A stretch of DNA of 64,000 nucleotides from JABDFW01 sp035550215 (GTDB lineage: Bacteria; Bacteroidota; Bacteroidia; Chitinophagales; Chitinophagaceae). The position numbers and the translations under genes are program-made. The DNA lies in contig DASZPM010000007.1 of NCBI GenBank assembly GCA_035550215.1, positions 62,001-126,000 on the forward strand, given 5' to 3'. The notes under the pieces are model-generated. The model saw only the letters and a list, made by a program, of their open reading frames with translations, was not told the DNA's origin and searched no databases. Below, piece after piece: positions 15,659-25,267 of this stretch. Within the stretch, counting starts at the first letter, position 1, and the number at the start of each line of letters is the position of its first letter.

Positions 15659-17790
15659 TAATGGTGTAAGGTTTTTTGCAGGGTTTTAAAATATTGCTGC
15701 TCCAGCATATTGGCAGGCGTTTGTTGTTTTTTTTGTGGAAGCTGTGGTGGGAGCAAAATCATTTTTTGCAGGCCGCCTTCAGCATTTTGAATAGCTGCTA
15801 TTGCAGGTTGCTTGCCAGCTTGTAATGCTTCAATTACCTTTTTGAGCGATTGAAGGCCCTGCAGGTAAACCGCCGGTTCCCCGGCAGCTTTATTCCCCAG
15901 CAGTTGCATTGCTTGCTGCAAAAGCTGCGCATTGCCACCGGCTGCATGACCTGGCAATTTTAACTGCTCCAACTCTCCGAGTGACAAAGAAATTATTTCA
16001 TTACCGGTAATATTTTTTGGAATAGTTATTTGTATGTCTGGCTGAATAATTTTACTAAGATCCCCGGTCAAACGTTTTTCGGGTTTTAACGGGGTTGTTC
16101 TAAAACTTGTTTTTGCTACATATACCCGCGATTTTTGTTGCAAGTCTTTTAACAGCCGCAGTGCTTTGTATTCATAGGGTAATGCCTCTTGTGGTTTAAA
16201 TGTTCTCAGGCGCGTTTCTGCATTCCACATTTCAGTCAGTGTTGCCTTCAACTGTTTTTTTACGTCGTCGGTAAAAAAAGTAGCATCTTCTGCATTGTCG
16301 TGTTTATCCGCAAAGGCATCTATAACGGCATTCGCATTTCCGAAGTTGGAAGGGTCACTCAAAGTACTATTTTGGTTATTAACCCCTTCACCGGGTTCAT
16401 TTTCCTCTCCTAAAAATTTTCCGTAACGAAGGCGTAACAGCTTTTGGTCAATACCCAGGTTATTGCTGCGGTTATTAAACTCCTGCAGCTTTATAGTATC
16501 TTTATCCTTAAGCAACTGCTCTGTTTCAATAATAATTTGGCGTTCGCTTCTGAAATATTCCGGTTTCAGTTTTACATCGCCAATCAATACGTCAGATTCC
16601 ATCAGGTCAGCAGTATCGGCAAGCGTCGCAATGTATATGTCAGATCGCTTTTCCTGGTTATTATTGTCAACTGCCTTTATATAAAAATATAGCTGGTCCG
16701 CAGGCTGCATATCCATAGCGTGCAGGTCAATCATTTTTTGCAAATCATACTGCTGTAATTGCCCTTTAAAATTTGCGGAGAAGTAGATAGTCTTTTCTTT
16801 AAATTTTACTGCTTCACCGCTACCGCTGGCAATAGTAGCTATAATAGAGGCGGTTTTTACGCCGTAGTCATCCTTTACTGTTGCATTGATGTTTATTCTT
16901 TCAGGTTCGCCGTATTCAATAGTAATATTAGGTTTTGGTGATGTAATGGTAATAACAGGTGGCTCATCCTTTATTGCTTCTATTTTATAAAACTCCGACA
17001 GGTTGCCGTCAAGCATCACCTGGTAAAAACCATTGCCGGTTATTTTTTTAACGGCCTGCCATTGCGTATTGTTAGTGTTTACAGGTTTTAGGGTTAGTGC
17101 CGAGGAATCGTTAAAAATAAGTTTGATTGATTTTGCGCTGCTTGTTGTTTGCAGTAGCCATTGCACAACTGCGCCATCTTCGGCATGCAGGTTAAATTGT
17201 TTTTGATGCCGTACAGGTTGCCTTGTATACAGGGGCGGGGTGATGGTTATGTCAGTGTATTTTATGCCGGGTAAAATCTTCTCTTCAACATTCAGGGTGA
17301 CACTTTTAGCAGGATGATTATTTTCTTTACGCGGACTAAATGGAACAACTGCAATTGCGATGCATACTATGCCTGCAAGCAATAGTGTTAATCCTGCAGC
17401 CCGCAGCGGCTTAATAAATTCCGGCGGCCTTGAAATTTGCCGGAGCGCTGACAATATTTTTTCAGCCTGCAATGCTTCCAATACGTTTAACGAAGTAGCT
17501 GGCTTTAGCAATAATCCTGCGCTTTCTTCCAGTGCGGGGTATTTGTTATTAAGAAAATTTGCTACGTCTGATGTTTGTATTTGCCAGGGGCGACGGTAGA
17601 GCAGGAGGGCTGCAAAAAACAGGGCAAATAATGGCATTGCCCACCACCATGACAGCAGGAATAATTTGCCGGACACAACTGCGGCAAAGCCTGCGGCAGA
17701 CAATGCCATTAATGCCAGCGACATTATGGAGTTGGCTACCCATTTTTTGCGCAAGGCCAGCAATATATTTTTGCCTTCTGCATTATGCAT
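15658..17790 (-). CDS. DUF4175-like membrane protein
   Basis: The 710-residue protein has two membrane segments near the N-terminus (about 18-65) and a third at about 130-150, then a long extracytoplasmic region. The stretch EPERININATVKDDYGVKTA is the kind of Ig-like or cadherin-like piece seen in DUF4175 proteins. The second half is polar and partly helical (LLKDLQQKSRV, LQGLQSLKKVIEALQAGK), ending in Q-rich low complexity (LPQKKQQTP). It overlaps the upstream BatA-like gene by 8 nt. Such proteins regularly accompany MoxR/DUF58/BatA genes in Bacteroidota; their role is unknown. Confidence 0.7.
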   Translation of the reverse strand: MHNAEGKNILLALRKKWVANSIMSLALMALSAAGFAAVVSGKLFLLSWWWAMPLFALFFAALLLYRRPWQIQTSDVANFLNNKYPALEESAGLLLKPATSLNVLEALQAEKILSALRQISRPPEFIKPLRAAGLTLLLAGIVCIAIAVVPFSPRKENNHPAKSVTLNVEEKILPGIKYTDITITPPLYTRQPVRHQKQFNLHAEDGAVVQWLLQTTSSAKSIKLIFNDSSALTLKPVNTNNTQWQAVKKITGNGFYQVMLDGNLSEFYKIEAIKDEPPVITITSPKPNITIEYGEPERININATVKDDYGVKTASIIATIASGSGEAVKFKEKTIYFSANFKGQLQQYDLQKMIDLHAMDMQPADQLYFYIKAVDNNNQEKRSDIYIATLADTADLMESDVLIGDVKLKPEYFRSERQIIIETEQLLKDKDTIKLQEFNNRSNNLGIDQKLLRLRYGKFLGEENEPGEGVNNQNSTLSDPSNFGNANAVIDAFADKHDNAEDATFFTDDVKKQLKATLTEMWNAETRLRTFKPQEALPYEYKALRLLKDLQQKSRVYVAKTSFRTTPLKPEKRLTGDLSKIIQPDIQITIPKNITGNEIISLSLGELEQLKLPGHAAGGNAQLLQQAMQLLGNKAAGEPAVYLQGLQSLKKVIEALQAGKQPAIAAIQNAEGGLQKMILLPPQLPQKKQQTPANMLEQQYFKTLQKTLHH

Positions 17791-19198
17791 TTGCGCCTCC
17801 TTTTTTATCCATTAACGCAATAGCCCGCTCAATAAAAAACACTACAATTGCAAGGAGCCCAAAAAATGGAGAGATGTTAGTTGCGTTTGCATGATTGCCT
17901 GTAATTTTTTCGTTTAAATGATATGGCTGCAACTGCCTGTCATCAATCGCCCGTTTATCTTTTTGATGTAATAATTGCAGACCGGCACTTTTATTAAACA
18001 GCAGGGAATATATCATGGCGGGAAAATCATTGCTCCACACCAAATCACTCCACGATGGATTGAAATGGGTGTAAAAATGAAATATGTTTGGCTCTCCTTT
18101 GTCCTCGCGTAGCAACGCACGGCCAAAACCGTCTCGCCATATAACCATGTTTTCCCACCTATTATTAATCCCGGCGGATATTTGCTTGTATAGTACAGGA
18201 TTGCCTTGGCTTACAATCCATGACTGAATATTTTCTTCTTTGCCGTTTTCATATTGCAATATATTCTTTGCTTTTACAACGCCCGGTACCGGCTGTTGCG
18301 ACAGCCAGAATAACCAATCTTGTATGGGGGGCATTGCAGCAATGCTGTTTATTATTGATAGGGTAATTTTTCGCCTGCTGAATTGCTGTATTGCCTCAAT
18401 GGCTGCTTTTACATAAACGGCATCAGTTGAGTTACCTGGCGCAAATACGCAAATACGCAATATTGCAGTATCAACTGTTTTGAGAGGTGAATTTTTCAGC
18501 ACGGAGTTTTTTAGCGTATGCCATGTATTATATGTTCCGGTTGCTGAACTATGGGCTGTTTCAGCTAAGATGCTATCGCCATCTATTGCATATTCATCCA
18601 AAGGGAATTTTGCTGAATCACCTGCCGTATAAGCCTGCCAGTGCATTGTTGCAGGTGTTGCAGGGCGGTTACCGGTAAAATGATGCAGGTAATTATTGGT
18701 AAAAATGTACAATGGCATTTTGCCACCTGCTTTTTTATTAAGCTGCCTCGCTGTAACCCAGTAGTTATCATTTTCAGCAGAATCTCCCACGGGTACTGAA
18801 GCTCGCTGCAAACTGCCTTTCTCAAATTGGTTATTGAAGTAATGAAACTCAAGCCCTGCGTTTAACAAGGAATCAATCTGCGGTTTGAAATGCCGGTAGG
18901 TTTCATCCATATCATTTTTATCAACCAGCACCCATCCTTTGTTCTCTGCGGCTGTATTCGTCCATTGTGGCTGTGCCAGCAATATTGCTAATAGCAAAAT
19001 CAGCAGGCAGCGTAATATAAGCAGCAGTAAATCATGCAGCTTAATACTGCTGGTGGTTTTAGTTGTTTGTTTTGATAATAATGCAACGCTGCCCACTTTT
19101 AGCACCTTGCCCTGCCGCACATTCCATAAATGAATGATAACGAGAATTATCATTCCTGTTGCAGCAAACATCCACGCCGGTTGCAAAAAATAAAACAA
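17783..19198 (-). CDS. BatA N-terminal-domain membrane protein
   Basis: Residues 1-80 match the BatA (aerotolerance regulator) N-terminal domain: FLQPAWMFAATGMIILVIIH, a short basic loop, then a second helix pair ending at LLLAILLAQPQW. The middle (about residues 85-430) is extracytoplasmic. A C-terminal helix (FFGLLAIVVFFIERAIALM) returns to the membrane. The VWA metal-site motif DxSxS is not visible, so this is the non-VWA class. It starts 3 nt after the DUF58 stop, so translation is probably coupled. Confidence 0.8.
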   Translation of the reverse strand: MFYFLQPAWMFAATGMIILVIIHLWNVRQGKVLKVGSVALLSKQTTKTTSSIKLHDLLLLILRCLLILLLAILLAQPQWTNTAAENKGWVLVDKNDMDETYRHFKPQIDSLLNAGLEFHYFNNQFEKGSLQRASVPVGDSAENDNYWVTARQLNKKAGGKMPLYIFTNNYLHHFTGNRPATPATMHWQAYTAGDSAKFPLDEYAIDGDSILAETAHSSATGTYNTWHTLKNSVLKNSPLKTVDTAILRICVFAPGNSTDAVYVKAAIEAIQQFSRRKITLSIINSIAAMPPIQDWLFWLSQQPVPGVVKAKNILQYENGKEENIQSWIVSQGNPVLYKQISAGINNRWENMVIWRDGFGRALLREDKGEPNIFHFYTHFNPSWSDLVWSNDFPAMIYSLLFNKSAGLQLLHQKDKRAIDDRQLQPYHLNEKITGNHANATNISPFFGLLAIVVFFIERAIALMDKKGGANA

Positions 19199-19201
19199 TG
19201 T

Positions 19202-20089
19202 TTAAGCTTTTAATTTATTACGCTGGTTAAGAAAGTCTTTTAACACCTGGTCTAACGGCTGGCTTGTATTCATCATCCGGTAAAAAATATTCCTGTTTAA
19301 TAATTCCCTGCGGATTGATGCTAAATAATCCCTGAGATTTTGCTGGTATGTTTCTTTGTCCCTGCCTGTATCAACATTTACCACTTCCCCTGTTTCAAGG
19401 TCCTCAAGCGCTTTATAGCCTTTATAATCAAGCTCCATTTCATTTTGCGACATTATATGAAACAGTATTATTTCATGTTTATATGCTGCCAGTGCATCCG
19501 CCAGCTGAAAAATTTCATCCTGTTCCTGGTACAGGTCGGTGATGAATATCAGCAGTTCTTTTTTTGTAGTGCCTGCAAAGATGTCTTTGTACTGCAATGG
19601 GGCTGTGAATTTTCCACCTGGTTTAATTTGTTCTATCTGGTAATACAATCTTGACAAGTGCTGGTGATCTTTTTTTGACGGAAGCATGAATAACCGGTTA
19701 TCCTGCAAAACATACAATCCAACCGAATCATTTTGCATGTGCGCGAGATAGGCCAAGGATGCTGCAAGGTATTTTGCGTACTCAATTTTTGTTACTCCTT
19801 CATCTGAATGGTTCATTGAAGCACTTGCATCAATCAAAAGCCTGACTGATATACTTGTCTCAATTTCTGATTCGCGTATATAATACCTGTCGCTTCGCGC
19901 ATACATCTTCCAGTCAAGCCACCGAAGATCATCACCGGGCTGGTAGCTCCTGTATTGGCTGAACTCAAGCCCCGGCCCTTTAACCTTGCTTTTGTTAATG
20001 CCCGCCATAAAGCCGTCAACAGTGGCCCTTGCAGACAACTGGAGGTTTTTTATGCTCATCAATATTTTGGGGTCAAGTAAACGGCTCAT
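19202..20089 (-). CDS. DUF58 domain protein (MoxR-associated)
   Basis: The 295-residue protein carries the DUF58 signature region GPGLEFSQYRSYQPGDDLRW followed by LDWKMYARSDRYYIRESE, and then a VWA-like core beginning LLIDASASMNHSD (DxSxS, residues about 90-95). No membrane segments are seen. DUF58 proteins are near-constant partners of MoxR ATPases, in which the VWA-like fold is thought to present or receive the MoxR target. It follows the GH127 gene by 35 nt and precedes the BatA-like gene by 3 nt. Confidence 0.9.
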   Translation of the reverse strand: MSRLLDPKILMSIKNLQLSARATVDGFMAGINKSKVKGPGLEFSQYRSYQPGDDLRWLDWKMYARSDRYYIRESEIETSISVRLLIDASASMNHSDEGVTKIEYAKYLAASLAYLAHMQNDSVGLYVLQDNRLFMLPSKKDHQHLSRLYYQIEQIKPGGKFTAPLQYKDIFAGTTKKELLIFITDLYQEQDEIFQLADALAAYKHEIILFHIMSQNEMELDYKGYKALEDLETGEVVNVDTGRDKETYQQNLRDYLASIRRELLNRNIFYRMMNTSQPLDQVLKDFLNQRNKLKA

Positions 20090-20124
20090 GGTGTTTTAGA
20101 AAATCTATAATTACCCATTTTTAA

Positions 20125-21990
20125 TTATTTGTCCGCAGTTGCCACCGGGCCATTTTCGTAAGGAATCCACACCTCCAGGGGTGCTGCTTCCTGCCCTGCA
20201 TCTGCAAACGGTACCAGTATTAGCTCTTCTTTTCTTTTTATATCCTCCCTGCTAACTGCAAAGGCCTGTTTACCTACCCAATAGGCCGGCAGCATGCCGG
20301 TTGCATCTTTAACAGTAAGGTTACCGGGGTTGGTAAAAGCCTTTGTTACAGAAATAAGGCGGCCTGCATTGAGTAACGAGTCTGCCGCAAGCACCTGCGG
20401 GCCACGCTTAAAAGCTACAAAGCCTTTATACGTAGGGTCGCCTTTTATCACCTGTACTGGCATATCAAATTTAACTTCCACCTTATCGTTTGATTGCCAC
20501 ACACGGTTTATGCTTGCTTCACTATTACTTGCAATATCTTGAGGCAGGCCGTTAACAGTAATACTGTAATTTTCCGCCCATGATGGTATGCGAAAATTGA
20601 GCGTGAATTTTTTTGACAGGGAAGGATTAACCGTGTACACTACATCACCTTCTTTGGGGAAAGTAGTTTCAGCCTTTAACCGGAGATTTATGCTTGTTCC
20701 ATCGTCTGCTGTAATTGTTTGAATTACCGCGCCAGGTTCATACATCAGCACTGTAAATTGCTTATTCACATTGCCCCATATCATTTCAGGAATAAGCGAA
20801 ATACCTCTTGGCACACTTGAGAGGCAGCAGGAAAACCCCTGGTCGCAGCGATAGGGTTTTGCACCCTGTAAAGCAGTATAGTAACTAACACAACCTGTTT
20901 CGGGATTTTCAGCAGCGAACAGGTGATTATACACAGCTTTCTCAATTTCCGCGGCATATTTCATGTCTCCCGTAATCTTCAGCATTTCGTTGTTAAACTG
21001 TATCCATGTTACTGTTACGCATCCTTCACCCATATGCACATCGTTGCCTGCAGGTAAATCATGCGGTGGTGTAAATATTTCACCCACGCTTGCAGTACCG
21101 GTTATATAGAGCCTTTTAGCTGTAATATCCTGCCACGCAGTTTTTAGCGCCGTAAAATACTTCTCGTCGCCGGTCAGCTTATAATATTTTAGAATACCAA
21201 GAAAGCAACTTAACATTTCATAAGCCTTTGCGTCGCCAACTTTGGTAACATCACCATACTGTTGCAGAGCGCTTAATATTTTTGGGCCTGTAGGGCTTTC
21301 CCAATTACTTAAAATGTACCGCGCAAAAGCAAGGTATTTTTGGTCTCCTGTATAACGGTACAAATCAACCATGGGCTCCAAAATGCTCCCGGGTGCCAGG
21401 CCGTTGTGTTCTCCATGTGTATTTAAATCAAGCTGGCCGGGCCCTGTGCCAAATGTGCGGCAAATAAGGTCTGCGGCGCGTTTGGCCGTTTCTAATGCCG
21501 CCTTATCGCCTGTTACAGAGTAATAACTCAGCAGGCCTATAATAGAATATTTGTGCGCCCAAACATCCCACGCAGTCCAGTAGTCTTTTGGCAGGTATGT
21601 ACCTAAATACCCGTTTGGCAATTGTGTTGCAATATACTTGCGTACCATGTCATCCATCAGCGCTTTTATGCGTGCGTCATGGGTATAGGCATACGTTTTT
21701 GAAGCAGAGAATAAAAACTTGCCTACGTGTTCGCCTATCCATGTTTGTGAACCGGGCCTGTGTACAAAGCCCGACAATAATATGCCTGAATCAATCAGCA
21801 AAAGCCTCTTGTCAAGGTTTATGTATACGTGGTCATTCAGTAAGCCGTCGAACTGTTCCATACCCGCTGAAACATATTTGTCGGCAATTTTATTGGGCAC
21901 TACAGGCCCCCAGTGAGCCGTTGAGTCAACAGAGGCATGTACTTTAAACATGATGACGATAAAACAAATACTGGCAACTATTTTTCTCAT
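20125..21990 (-). CDS. GH127-type (DUF1680) beta-L-arabinofuranosidase-like glycosidase, exported
   Basis: The 621-residue protein has a signal peptide (residues 1-19) and the (alpha/alpha)6-barrel signatures of GH127: QLPNGYLGTY, DVWAHKYSIIGLLSYY, DLNTHGEHNGLAPGSILEPM. The zinc/cysteine active site of the family appears as EGCVT (about 320-324) and SCCLSS (CC at about 388-389). Known members remove beta-L-arabinofuranose from plant glycans; the specificity here is open. It lies 10 nt after the MoxR stop and 35 nt before DUF58, inside an operon that does not normally contain a glycosidase. No SusC/D pair is nearby. Confidence 0.85.
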   Translation of the reverse strand: MRKIVASICFIVIMFKVHASVDSTAHWGPVVPNKIADKYVSAGMEQFDGLLNDHVYINLDKRLLLIDSGILLSGFVHRPGSQTWIGEHVGKFLFSASKTYAYTHDARIKALMDDMVRKYIATQLPNGYLGTYLPKDYWTAWDVWAHKYSIIGLLSYYSVTGDKAALETAKRAADLICRTFGTGPGQLDLNTHGEHNGLAPGSILEPMVDLYRYTGDQKYLAFARYILSNWESPTGPKILSALQQYGDVTKVGDAKAYEMLSCFLGILKYYKLTGDEKYFTALKTAWQDITAKRLYITGTASVGEIFTPPHDLPAGNDVHMGEGCVTVTWIQFNNEMLKITGDMKYAAEIEKAVYNHLFAAENPETGCVSYYTALQGAKPYRCDQGFSCCLSSVPRGISLIPEMIWGNVNKQFTVLMYEPGAVIQTITADDGTSINLRLKAETTFPKEGDVVYTVNPSLSKKFTLNFRIPSWAENYSITVNGLPQDIASNSEASINRVWQSNDKVEVKFDMPVQVIKGDPTYKGFVAFKRGPQVLAADSLLNAGRLISVTKAFTNPGNLTVKDATGMLPAYWVGKQAFAVSREDIKRKEELILVPFADAGQEAAPLEVWIPYENGPVATADK

Positions 21991-22000
21991 ACAAAAGCAT

Positions 22001-23002
22001 TTAATGTATTGCCGTTTTAGGGCGTTGAATGTGCTTCAGCAGTTCTTCCGTAACATTATCGGCGGTAATATTTTCTGCATCTGCTTTAAAGTTCATCAGT
22101 ATTCTGTGCCGCAATACAGGGTACGCCATTGCATGCAGGTCTTCCATTATTACCGCATACCTGCCTTTAAACAGGGCCCGTGCTTTTGCCGTTAAAATAA
22201 GGCTTTGCCCTGCGCGGGGTCCCGCACCCCAGCGTACCCATTCCTTTATATATTGTACTATTGTGCTTTCAGGCCGGGTGGCGCGTATAAGATTGCTTAC
22301 ATAAGCTATTAAATCTTCGCTGATGGTTACATCCCTCACAAGCTTTTGCATTTGCTGTATGTCATCGCCGTCTAATACCGGTTCAATCACTGCTTTCTTA
22401 CTTCCTGTTGTGCTGGCAAGCACCTGTATTTCTTCCGCACCAGTGGGATAGCCTATTTTAATATATAGCAAAAATCTGTCGAGTTGCGCTTCGGGCAGGG
22501 GATAGGTGCCCGCCTGCTCAATGGGGTTTTGTGTTGCAAGAATAAAAAACGGCCTGTCAAGCGGGTATGTTTGCCCTCCGTAAGTAACTTCAAATTCCTG
22601 CATAGCCTCCAGCAATGCTGATTGGGTTTTTGGAGACGTGCGGTTTATTTCATCTGCCAAAACAATATTGGCAAACAATGGCCCTTTATTAAATTTAAAA
22701 AAACGTTTGCCGGTTACGTGGTCTTCCTCCAGTATTTCAGTCCCAATTATATCGGTAGGCATCAAATCCGGTGTAAACTGTATGCGCCTGAATGACAGGT
22801 GCAGCGCCTGGCTCAATGTTTTTACCATTAAGGTTTTGGCCAGGCCGGGCACACCTTCAAGCAGGCAATGACCACCTGCAAGCAGCGCCACCAAAATTTC
22901 ATCCAGCACAGCATCCTGCCCGATAATTATTTTCTGTATTTCTTTTTTTAGCCCCGGCAGTTTGCCCAATAAGTGTTTGATTGTGCTTTCCGATGTGTCC
23001 AA
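22001..23002 (-). CDS. MoxR-family AAA+ ATPase
   Basis: A 333-residue cytosolic AAA+ ATPase. Walker A is GVPGLAKT (50-57), Walker B is IVLADEIN (113-120), and the sensor 1 region is FFILATQNP; the insertion QSALLEAMQEFEVTYGG is typical of MoxR. MoxR ATPases act as chaperone-like remodelers with DUF58/VWA partners, as the genes downstream suggest. The start is a TTG at 23002: no ATG lies in frame until residue 59, and an in-frame stop is six codons upstream. It is first in a six-gene operon and diverges from the DUF4159 gene. Confidence 0.93.
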   Translation of the reverse strand: MDTSESTIKHLLGKLPGLKKEIQKIIIGQDAVLDEILVALLAGGHCLLEGVPGLAKTLMVKTLSQALHLSFRRIQFTPDLMPTDIIGTEILEEDHVTGKRFFKFNKGPLFANIVLADEINRTSPKTQSALLEAMQEFEVTYGGQTYPLDRPFFILATQNPIEQAGTYPLPEAQLDRFLLYIKIGYPTGAEEIQVLASTTGSKKAVIEPVLDGDDIQQMQKLVRDVTISEDLIAYVSNLIRATRPESTIVQYIKEWVRWGAGPRAGQSLILTAKARALFKGRYAVIMEDLHAMAYPVLRHRILMNFKADAENITADNVTEELLKHIQRPKTAIH

Positions 23003-23214
23003 AATGTTAGGTTTTAATTACTTGTGCTGATTATGCTATCCCGGAAAATTAGAAAAAAAAGGTGATACCGGTATTTATTTACGGTAGTAGCGGTAAATAA
23101 TGCGGATGAAAAGAACGGTAAGTTAATGTTTTATATAAGGGGTTATTTATAATGTTTTAATGGCGTTAATGTAGCTTACCTGCAACCCATTATTAACTAC
23201 CTTTATGTTTTTGT

Positions 23215-23838
23215 ATGAACGGGTCTGCTTTTACTTTTGCGCGGTTACGATATTTTTCAGGCGACTGGGATACAGACCAGCGTATGCCAAGCAATATTTT
23301 AAACTCCCTGATAGAATACACTACCATACCCGTAAACCTGCAGGAAAAGGTAATTGATCTTAGCAGTGATGAATTATTTCTTTACCCTTTTTGTTATATA
23401 AGCGGGCATAAACTTGTGCAGTTTAATGCGCAGGAGAGCGCCAATTTTAAAAAGTACGTGAAGAACGGGGGATTTGTTTTTGCAGATGATTGCAACCATG
23501 ATATTGACGGCCTTTTCGCAAAATCTTTCGAAACACAGATGGATGTTTTGTTTGGGCACGGAGCCTTAAAAAAAATCCCCAACAACCATGCTATTTATAA
23601 TAGCTTTTTTAGTTTTGAAAAAGGGCCGCCAACAACTGGCTTTGAACTGAACGGATGGGGAGATGACCTTGTGCATGATTATCTTAAAGCCATTGAAATA
23701 AACGGCCGCATTGGTGTACTGTACAGTAATAAAGACTATGGGTGCGAGTGGGATTATGATTTTCGCAATAAGCGTTTTCTTGCCGAAGACAACACAAAAT
23801 TTGGCGTGAACATCATTATGTACGCAATGAATTCCTGA
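23215..23838 (+). CDS. DUF4159 domain protein
   Basis: The whole 207-residue protein is one DUF4159 domain: FTFARLRYFSGDWDTDQRMP at the N-terminus, then LYPFCYISGH, VKNGGFVFADDCNHDIDG and GVLYSNKDYGCEWDYDF. The fold is expected to be GATase-like. In Bacteroidota the domain is found next to MoxR/DUF58/BatA genes, as here, where it diverges from moxR across 212 nt. There is no signal peptide, although many relatives are exported. Biochemical role unknown. Confidence 0.88.
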   Translation: MNGSAFTFARLRYFSGDWDTDQRMPSNILNSLIEYTTIPVNLQEKVIDLSSDELFLYPFCYISGHKLVQFNAQESANFKKYVKNGGFVFADDCNHDIDGLFAKSFETQMDVLFGHGALKKIPNNHAIYNSFFSFEKGPPTTGFELNGWGDDLVHDYLKAIEINGRIGVLYSNKDYGCEWDYDFRNKRFLAEDNTKFGVNIIMYAMNS

Positions 23839-23850
23839 TAGGAACTGGGA

Positions 23851-24117
23851 TTATCTTATTACTTCAAACCCCTCAAAATATTCTTCTCCGGTATTTGATA
23901 GAATTACTTCTTTAACTATGGCGCGTGGCGGGCCTTGTTTGCACCATTCTATAAAAGCGTCAATTGCCGCATCGTTGCCGCTTGCAGTAATTTCCACATT
24001 GCCTTCAACGGTATTTTTTACCCAGCCGGTTATTTGCAGGCGCTCTGCCGTGTCTTTCGCACTTGCGCGGTAAAATACGCCTTGTACTTTGCCTTTAATA
24101 ACAAGGTTAATGGTCAT
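23851..24117 (-). CDS. acyP: Acylphosphatase
   Basis: Small cytosolic enzyme (88 aa) that hydrolyses acyl phosphates such as acetyl phosphate or carbamoyl phosphate. The phosphate-binding loop GKVQGVFYR contains the catalytic arginine, and GWVKNTVEGNVEI contains the catalytic asparagine. It lies 61 nt after the dihaem peroxidase gene on the same strand and is convergent with the DUF4159 gene, 12 nt away. Confidence 0.95.
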   Translation of the reverse strand: MTINLVIKGKVQGVFYRASAKDTAERLQITGWVKNTVEGNVEITASGNDAAIDAFIEWCKQGPPRAIVKEVILSNTGEEYFEGFEVIR

Positions 24118-24178
24118 TAATTAAATATTATTGCTGCAAAGTAAAATAACACTGGCATAAACTTACAAACGATTGCTG

Positions 24179-25267
24179 CTAATATTTGTATTGGTGTTCA
24201 TGTTCAGCTGGCGCCTGCGGTGTCCTGTTTTCATACCCGGGCGGGGCAAAACGCGGGTCCCGCGTAAATGATGAATCGGTTAAAGCATACATAAACGCTT
24301 TTAATTGCCCCGTTTCGTAGTTGGAAAGAGGAAGGTTATCTCTTACCAGTGAGTCAACCGTAGGGCTGTTAACAACGTTTTTGCGGTAATGGTCAAGCAC
24401 ATCCTGTAAATAGTAATAACGCCCGTCATGGCCATACGGAAAAGTAAGCTGAACATTGCGCAGGGAGGGTACCTTGAACTTCAGAGAGTCTGCAGGGTTG
24501 TGTGTTATTCTCATCCGGCCAATATCGTTTAAGTACTTATCTTCCGGTATGCCTGTATTCCTGTAACTGAAATCTGTAAAGAATGGCGGCGGGTGACAGC
24601 TTTGACATTTTTTTTGAAATATTTCATAGCCCAGGCGCTCCGGCAGGTTAAAGCTATCCTCACCACGCATCACGCGGTCATATTTACTGTTATCGCTTAC
24701 CATCATCAGCAAAAACTGGCTTAATGCTTTGGTAAGCCGTTGTGTATTGATTGTTCCGGATCCGAATGCTTCTTTAAACATGCGGGGGTAGCTGGTGTCT
24801 GCACGAAGCCTGGTTAAAACATTTTCAATTGTTTCACCCATTTCCAGCGTATCGGTGATAGGAGCAAGGGGTTGAAGGTCGAGGTGAAGAATACCGCCAT
24901 CCCACATAAATTCTTTTTGCCATGCAAGGTTAAAAAGCCCGGGTGCGTTACGCCGCGTAAAAGAGTTATTAATGCCATGGCTTAAGTTATGGTCGTAAGT
25001 GGCAAAAGCGGCAAATTGCTGGTGGCAGGATGCGCAGGAGAAGTTGCCATCCCTGCTCAGCCTGCCATCATAAAATAATTTACGCCCTAATTCAAAGCCT
25101 TCTTTTGTAACCGGGTTCTGTGAAAAATCATATACGGGTTTTGGCCACCCCTGCGGAATTTTAAATGGCAGCATGGTTGGTTGTTTTGTTTTCTCAGCAG
25201 AAGAAACCAATATTATACCTGCTGCAATAACAAACACACAAAAACATATTGTTGATATCCATTTCAT
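24179..25267 (-). CDS. MbnH-like dihaem cytochrome c peroxidase (MauG family)
   Basis: The 362-residue exported protein has an N-terminal signal or anchor (residues 4-23) and two c-type haem sites, CASCH (78-82) and CQSCH (221-225). RRNAPGLFNLAWQKEFMWDGG is the conserved region between them. The family covers true peroxidases and MauG-type enzymes that oxidise residues on a partner protein. Here the ATG overlaps the stop of an MbnP-like gene (TAATG), the arrangement of the MbnP/MbnH pair, in which MbnH converts a tryptophan of MbnP to kynurenine. A role in modifying the neighbour is therefore inferred over general peroxide removal. Confidence 0.85.
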   Translation of the reverse strand: MKWISTICFCVFVIAAGIILVSSAEKTKQPTMLPFKIPQGWPKPVYDFSQNPVTKEGFELGRKLFYDGRLSRDGNFSCASCHQQFAAFATYDHNLSHGINNSFTRRNAPGLFNLAWQKEFMWDGGILHLDLQPLAPITDTLEMGETIENVLTRLRADTSYPRMFKEAFGSGTINTQRLTKALSQFLLMMVSDNSKYDRVMRGEDSFNLPERLGYEIFQKKCQSCHPPPFFTDFSYRNTGIPEDKYLNDIGRMRITHNPADSLKFKVPSLRNVQLTFPYGHDGRYYYLQDVLDHYRKNVVNSPTVDSLVRDNLPLSNYETGQLKAFMYALTDSSFTRDPRFAPPGYENRTPQAPAEHEHQYKY

